Shown: positions 57,230 through 64,000 of the stretch, piece after piece
How the letters are laid out: every line of letters begins with the position of its first letter
Position numbering within the stretch: position 1 is the first letter of the stretch
Assembly (NCBI RefSeq): GCF_014076495.1
Contig: NZ_CP043575.1
Location: 930,001-994,000 of the forward strand
DNA from: Comamonas koreensis
GTDB lineage: Bacteria; Pseudomonadota; Gammaproteobacteria; Burkholderiales; Burkholderiaceae_C
DNA: 64,000 bases
Direction: 5' to 3'
Notes under the pieces: model-generated
Database searches by the model: none
Seen by the model: the letters and a program-made list of their open reading frames with translations, nothing else
What the model was told of the DNA's origin: nothing
Program-made: the position numbers and the translations under genes

Positions 57230-58387
57230 ATGAGACAGAAACAAGCACGCAAGGGTTTTTATTCATGGGCGCTGGGCGCCAGCGGGCTGCTGGCCATCTG
57301 CGCCGCCAGCACTGTGCAAGCGCAGACGGCGGCACCCGCGCTGCCTAAGCCCACGGTTGTGGGCAGCGGCTACCTCAACCCCTGGGCCATTGCGCCCTTG
57401 CCGGACAAACGCTTTTTGCTGACCGAGCGCGGCGGCAAGCTCTGGCTGCTCGATGCCGATGGGCGTAAACAGTCCGAGCTGCAAGGCGTGCCCAAGGTGG
57501 TCGATGCCGGCCAGGGCGGCCTGCTCGATGTCGTGGCCGACAGCCAGTTCGCCAGCAACCGGCGCATCTATTTTTGCTTCAGCGAAGCGGGCCCCCAGGC
57601 GGGCACCAACAGCACGGCATTGGCTTCGGCGCGCATTGCGGCCAATGAGCGCCAGCTCGAAGACGTCAAGCTGCTGTTCAGCCAGCGCCCCAAGGCCAGG
57701 AGCAATGCCCATTTTGGCTGCCGCATTGCCGAAACGCCCGATGGCAACCTGTTCCTCAGCCTGGGTGACCGCTACTCGCAGCGCGACGATGCGCAGACCC
57801 TGAACAACCACCACGGCAAGCTGGTGCGCATTGCCAAGGATGGCAGCGTGCCCAAGGACAACCCTTATGCGGGCCGCCAGGATGCGCTGCCGGAGATCTA
57901 CAGCTACGGCCACCGCAACAGCCAGGGCTTGGCCGTCGCCGCCGATGGCAGCCTGTGGCAGCACGAGCATGGCCCGCAGGGCGGCGACGAGATCAACCGG
58001 CCCCAGCCTGGCAAGAACTATGGCTGGCCGGTGATCACCTATGGCGAGGAATACGGCGGCGGCAAGATCGGCGAAGGCACGCAAAAGGCCGGCATGGAGC
58101 AGCCCTTGCACTACTGGGTGCCCAGCATTGCGCCCTCGGGCATGGCCTTTGTCACGAGTGACCGCTATGGGCCAGCCTGGAAGGGCAGCCTGTTGGTGGG
58201 CGGCCTCAAGTCGCGCAGCGTCGCCCAGCTGACGGTCAAGGACGGCAAGGTGACCGGCGAGAAGCGCCTCTATGAATCGCTGGGCGAGCGCATCCGTGAC
58301 GTGCGCCAGGGCGCCGATGGCCTGGTCTACCTGCTGACCGATGGGCCCGATGGCAAGCTGATTCGGCTGGTGCCCTCGGGCAGTTAA
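57230..58387 (+). CDS. PQQ-dependent sugar (aldose) dehydrogenase-like protein, periplasmic
   Basis: 385 residues, six-bladed propeller. Signal peptide ends in AASTVQAQT. Conserved pieces are LNPWAIAPLPDKRFLLTERGG, NAHFGCRIAETPDGNLFLSLGDR, YSYGHRNSQGLA and HEHGPQGGDEINRPQPGKNYGWPVITYG, typical of soluble aldose sugar dehydrogenases (YliI/Asd). They oxidise sugars with pyrroloquinoline quinone in the periplasm; actual substrate unknown. Its end overlaps the convergent GNAT gene by four bases. Confidence 0.93.
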   Translation: MRQKQARKGFYSWALGASGLLAICAASTVQAQTAAPALPKPTVVGSGYLNPWAIAPLPDKRFLLTERGGKLWLLDADGRKQSELQGVPKVVDAGQGGLLDVVADSQFASNRRIYFCFSEAGPQAGTNSTALASARIAANERQLEDVKLLFSQRPKARSNAHFGCRIAETPDGNLFLSLGDRYSQRDDAQTLNNHHGKLVRIAKDGSVPKDNPYAGRQDALPEIYSYGHRNSQGLAVAADGSLWQHEHGPQGGDEINRPQPGKNYGWPVITYGEEYGGGKIGEGTQKAGMEQPLHYWVPSIAPSGMAFVTSDRYGPAWKGSLLVGGLKSRSVAQLTVKDGKVTGEKRLYESLGERIRDVRQGADGLVYLLTDGPDGKLIRLVPSGS

Positions 58388-58845
58388 AGCTTGCGCTTGA
58401 AACCCAGATGGCTGGACACAAAGCCCAGCTTTTCGTAAAAGCGGTGGGCATCGGCCCGGCTTTTGTCGGTGGTCAGCTGCACCACCGTGCAGCCCCGCTC
58501 CCGACACTGCGCCACCGCCCATTCCAGCATCTGCTGGCCCGCGCCGGCGCCGCGCAGCTGCGCTGCAATGCGCACCGATTCGATCTGGCCGCGCCAGGCC
58601 CCCGTGTGTGACAGGCCGGGCACAAAGGACAGCTGCAGCGTGCCCACCACCTGCCCGTCCAGCTCGGCCACCACCAGGCGCTGGTTGGCATCGGCGCAGA
58701 TCGCGTCAAAGGCCGCGATATAGCGCGCATCGGGCGGGTCGGCCAGCACCTCGCGCTCACGGCCCAGCGCATCATCGGCGAGCAGCGCGATGATCGCGGG
58801 CAGGTCGGCCAGGGTTGCGGTGCGGAAAATCAGGTTTGCTGGCAT
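58384..58845 (-). CDS. GNAT family N-acetyltransferase
   Basis: 153 residues. [19 protein letters not shown] at the start and the acetyl-CoA region [30 protein letters not shown], then [10 protein letters not shown], are typical. It may acetylate small molecules or protein N-termini; target unknown. ATG 58845; longer readings run towards uvrA. uvrA ends 46 bp away. Confidence 0.92.
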   Translation of the reverse strand: MPANLIFRTATLADLPAIIALLADDALGREREVLADPPDARYIAAFDAICADANQRLVVAELDGQVVGTLQLSFVPGLSHTGAWRGQIESVRIAAQLRGAGAGQQMLEWAVAQCRERGCTVVQLTTDKSRADAHRFYEKLGFVSSHLGFKRKL

Positions 58846-58890
58846 AGGCGCAGTGGGATGGACTGGTTCGTTGACGCGCGGCAAGCTGCC

Positions 58891-62037
<3,147 letters not shown>

Positions 62038-62352
62038 GTGGGCTTCAAGATCCAAAACCCCTCATGATAGCCAGCCTGCCCGTTCGTTGTGCAATCTGCC
62101 GGGTATCGCTGCACATGCGTTGCGGATAAACCCAGGGGCGTGGCCCGCTGTCTGGCGCCAAAACCGAGGTGAGGGCTTGCGGCAGCTTTGCGCCTAGCTA
62201 TTGTTTCTGATGCGCTGCTGGGCGCAGAGATTCCGTCTGCCAGCAGGGCTTGCGGCTGCGCTCTACACTTGCCGCTGGCGATCGTCGCCATCCGTCCCTT
62301 GTTTGCCTGCGTATCGCCCTTGTCTCTCACCTCTGTTTCTTCTTCCACGGCC
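62038..62352. other. Divergent uvrA/MFS intergenic region
   Basis: About 315 bp with the promoters of both genes; no clear LexA box, -35/-10 pair or RNA structure was recognised. Confidence 0.4.
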
Positions 62353-63552
62353 ATGCTGCCGGCCGAGCGGCGCGCCAGTTTCAGCCTGGCGCTGATCTTT
62401 GCATTGCGCATGCTGGGCCTGTTTCTGGTGCTGCCGGTGTTTGCGCTGGAAGCCCACAAATACCCCGGCGGTGATGACCCGGCGCTGGTCGGGCTGGCCA
62501 TGGGCGTCTATGGCCTGACACAGGCCGTCTGCCAGCTGCCGCTGGGCATGGCGTCGGACCGCTTCGGGCGCAAAAAGGTCATTGTGCTGGGCCTCTTGGT
62601 GTTTGCCGCCGGCAGCCTGATCGCCGGCATGGCGGGCAACCTGCATACCCTGCTGCTGGGTCGGGCGCTGCAAGGCGCAGGCGCGGTGTCCGCCGCCGTC
62701 ACGGCGCTCTTGGCCGACCAGACCCGCGACGAAGTGCGCACCAAGGCCATGGCCCTGGTGGGCGCCAGCATCGGCCTGATGTTTGCGCTGGCGCTGGTGC
62801 TCAGCCCGCTGCTGGTGGTGCACATCGGCCTGAGCGGCCTGTTTTTGATGACCTGCGGCCTGGCGCTGGGCGGTATTGCGGTAGTGCTGTGGGTCGTGCC
62901 GCCTGAGCCGCTGGAGCACCGGGGCGGCGCACGCGGCGGCCTGCGCGAGGTGTTCCGCCATGCCGACCTGGTGCGCCTCAACGCCGGTGTGTTTGTGCTG
63001 CACACGGTGCAGATGTCGATGTGGGTAGCCGTGCCCGCGATGCTGGTGGCCGCAGGCCTGCCCAAGGCCGAGCACTGGCAGGTCTACCTGCCGGCCGTGC
63101 TGCTGTCCTTTGTGCTGATGGGCGGGCTGTTTGCGCTGGAGCGGCGCGGTTACCTGCGCGGCGCTTTGCTGGGCTCGATCGCGCTGGTGGCCCTGGTGCA
63201 GATGGCCCTGGGCCTGGTGGCGACCTCGGGCCATGCGCCTGCGCTGTGGCTGATGGGCGTGCTGCTGTTCGTGTTTTTCTGCGGCTTCAACGCGTTGGAG
63301 GCCACGCAGCCCAGCCTGGTCTCGCGCATGGCGCCGGCATCGCTGCGCGGCGCGGCGCTGGGCAGTTACAACACCTTGCAATCTCTGGGCCTGTTTGCCG
63401 GCGGTGCGCTGGGTGGGGCGCTGACCCGCTGGGGCAGCGTGACGGATCTGTTCATTGCCACCAGCGCGCTGGCGCTGCTGTGGCTGGTGCTGACCTGGCC
63501 GCTGCAGCCGCTGGGCCGCGCCGTGGCTGGTGCTGGCGCTGCACAAAAGTAA
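62353..63552 (+). CDS. MFS transporter
   Basis: 399 residues, twelve helices; family signature GMASDRFGRKKVIVLGL between helices 2 and 3, with LGRALQGAGAVSAAVTALLADQTR. Resembles the YajR-type putative drug efflux group without its C-terminal extra domain. ATG 62353 is used, no clear ribosome site; upstream TTG/GTG codons remain possible. Confidence 0.9.
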   Translation: MLPAERRASFSLALIFALRMLGLFLVLPVFALEAHKYPGGDDPALVGLAMGVYGLTQAVCQLPLGMASDRFGRKKVIVLGLLVFAAGSLIAGMAGNLHTLLLGRALQGAGAVSAAVTALLADQTRDEVRTKAMALVGASIGLMFALALVLSPLLVVHIGLSGLFLMTCGLALGGIAVVLWVVPPEPLEHRGGARGGLREVFRHADLVRLNAGVFVLHTVQMSMWVAVPAMLVAAGLPKAEHWQVYLPAVLLSFVLMGGLFALERRGYLRGALLGSIALVALVQMALGLVATSGHAPALWLMGVLLFVFFCGFNALEATQPSLVSRMAPASLRGAALGSYNTLQSLGLFAGGALGGALTRWGSVTDLFIATSALALLWLVLTWPLQPLGRAVAGAGAAQK

Positions 63553-63661
63553 GCACTGGCTGGGAATGGGGCAGGCCTGGCAGGCCCTGTTGCAGGATCT
63601 GCGGCCACCCGCAGAGAAGGACCGGCCGCTTTGGGGTAGGATACGCCCCTGAATCTCAGTG

Positions 63662-63719
63662 ATGGGCGCTTTGAAGGCTGCAATGCCTGCAACACTGCCA
63701 ACGCATAGTAGGCGCCCAT
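63662..63719 (+). promoter_or_regulatory. Inverted repeat in the ssb leader region
   Basis: ATGGGCGC (63662-63669) pairs with GCGCCCAT (63712-63719), which is followed by five T. The 42-nt interior is long for a terminator. It lies 24 bp before the ssb start and may be a leader structure for autoregulation, or chance. Confidence 0.35.
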
Positions 63720-63742
63720 TTTTCAAAGGAACTACCTCTACC

Positions 63743-64000
63743 ATGGCATCCGTCAACAAAGTCATCATCGTCGGCAACCTCGGCCGCGACCCTGAAATCC
63801 GCACCTTCCCCTCGGGCGACCAGGTGGCCAACGTCACTATCGCCACCACCGACCGCTGGCGCGACAAGAACAGCGGTGAGAACAAGGAAGCCACCGAGTG
63901 GCACCGTGTGGTGTTCAATGGCCGTCTGGCTGAAATCGTCGGCCAGTACCTGCGCAAGGGCAGCCAAGTCTATGTGGAAGGCAGCCTGCGCACCCGCAAG
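63743..64000 (+). CDS. ssb: Single-stranded DNA-binding protein (3' end missing)
   Basis: 86 codons before the window ends. Starts [20 protein letters not shown] and runs through [29 protein letters not shown], the OB-fold of bacterial SSB; the C-terminal acidic tail lies outside the window. It coats single-stranded DNA in replication and repair. AAGGA precedes the ATG by about 10 nt. Its place beside uvrA and an MFS gene is common in betaproteobacteria. Confidence 0.97.
   Translation, partial: MASVNKVIIVGNLGRDPEIRTFPSGDQVANVTIATTDRWRDKNSGENKEATEWHRVVFNGRLAEIVGQYLRKGSQVYVEGSLRTRK

Overview
The window is a GC-rich bacterial chromosome segment with ordinary housekeeping content. Protein types and gene order point to a betaproteobacterium of the family Comamonadaceae, probably Comamonas or a close relative. 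The pointers are a fused indolepyruvate ferredoxin oxidoreductase, a Bug-type solute receptor, sucCD followed by terC, a YaeQ protein, a DUF1631 protein, a LysM gene beside dprA, and uvrA-MFS-ssb at the right end. The species is inferred, not proven. I see no rRNA or tRNA genes, CRISPR array, insertion sequence or prophage. Nearly all genes are intact; only the first and last are cut by the window edges.

Layout. 0-4 kb: tail of an ABC solute receptor, a tsdB-tsdA-like thiosulfate dehydrogenase pair and argC. 4.4-8.3 kb: sucC-sucD, a TerC membrane protein and an FHA protein. 8.5-10.6 kb: an AT-richer type IV pilin island with a sigma-54 promoter, two tandem pilins and a TfpX/TfpZ accessory protein. 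10.6-18.5 kb: moaC, an M48 protease, a second terC behind a yybP-ykoY (Mn2+) riboswitch, yaeQ, purB and a GST gene. 18.5-32 kb: a gene-free stretch with a candidate structured RNA, glnE, yhdP, a nitrilase-family gene overlapping a histidine kinase/response regulator pair, an OmpA lipoprotein, a 42-residue membrane protein and mltA. 32-36 kb: an Lrp-type regulator divergent from a large indolepyruvate ferredoxin oxidoreductase. That gene is preceded by a 51-codon leader ORF that repeats its first 20 codons. 36-42 kb: yajC-secD-secF and a DUF1631 gene. 42-51 kb: dprA and a LysM gene facing def-lipoprotein-fmt-azlC-azlD, then pgk and a FlgO-like lipoprotein pair. 51-64 kb: two EamA exporters around pyrF and a Bug receptor, an FAD oxidoreductase divergent from a PQQ-type sugar dehydrogenase, a GNAT gene, uvrA, an MFS transporter and the start of ssb.

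The items most worth a second look are: (1) the leader ORF at 32610-32765, whose 20-codon match to the downstream gene differs at nine codons, all synonymously, and whose stop overlaps the next start; (2) the candidate small RNA near 18.6-18.73 kb, with a 26-nt CU-rich loop that could pair with Shine-Dalgarno sequences; (3) the Mn2+ riboswitch on only one of two terC genes; (4) the tandem pilins separated by a terminator placed just before the second Shine-Dalgarno; (5) a TsdA-like enzyme carrying an N-terminal membrane anchor.

All calls come from reading the sequence and translations by eye. No database search or folding program was run, so family names rest on recognised motifs and context.
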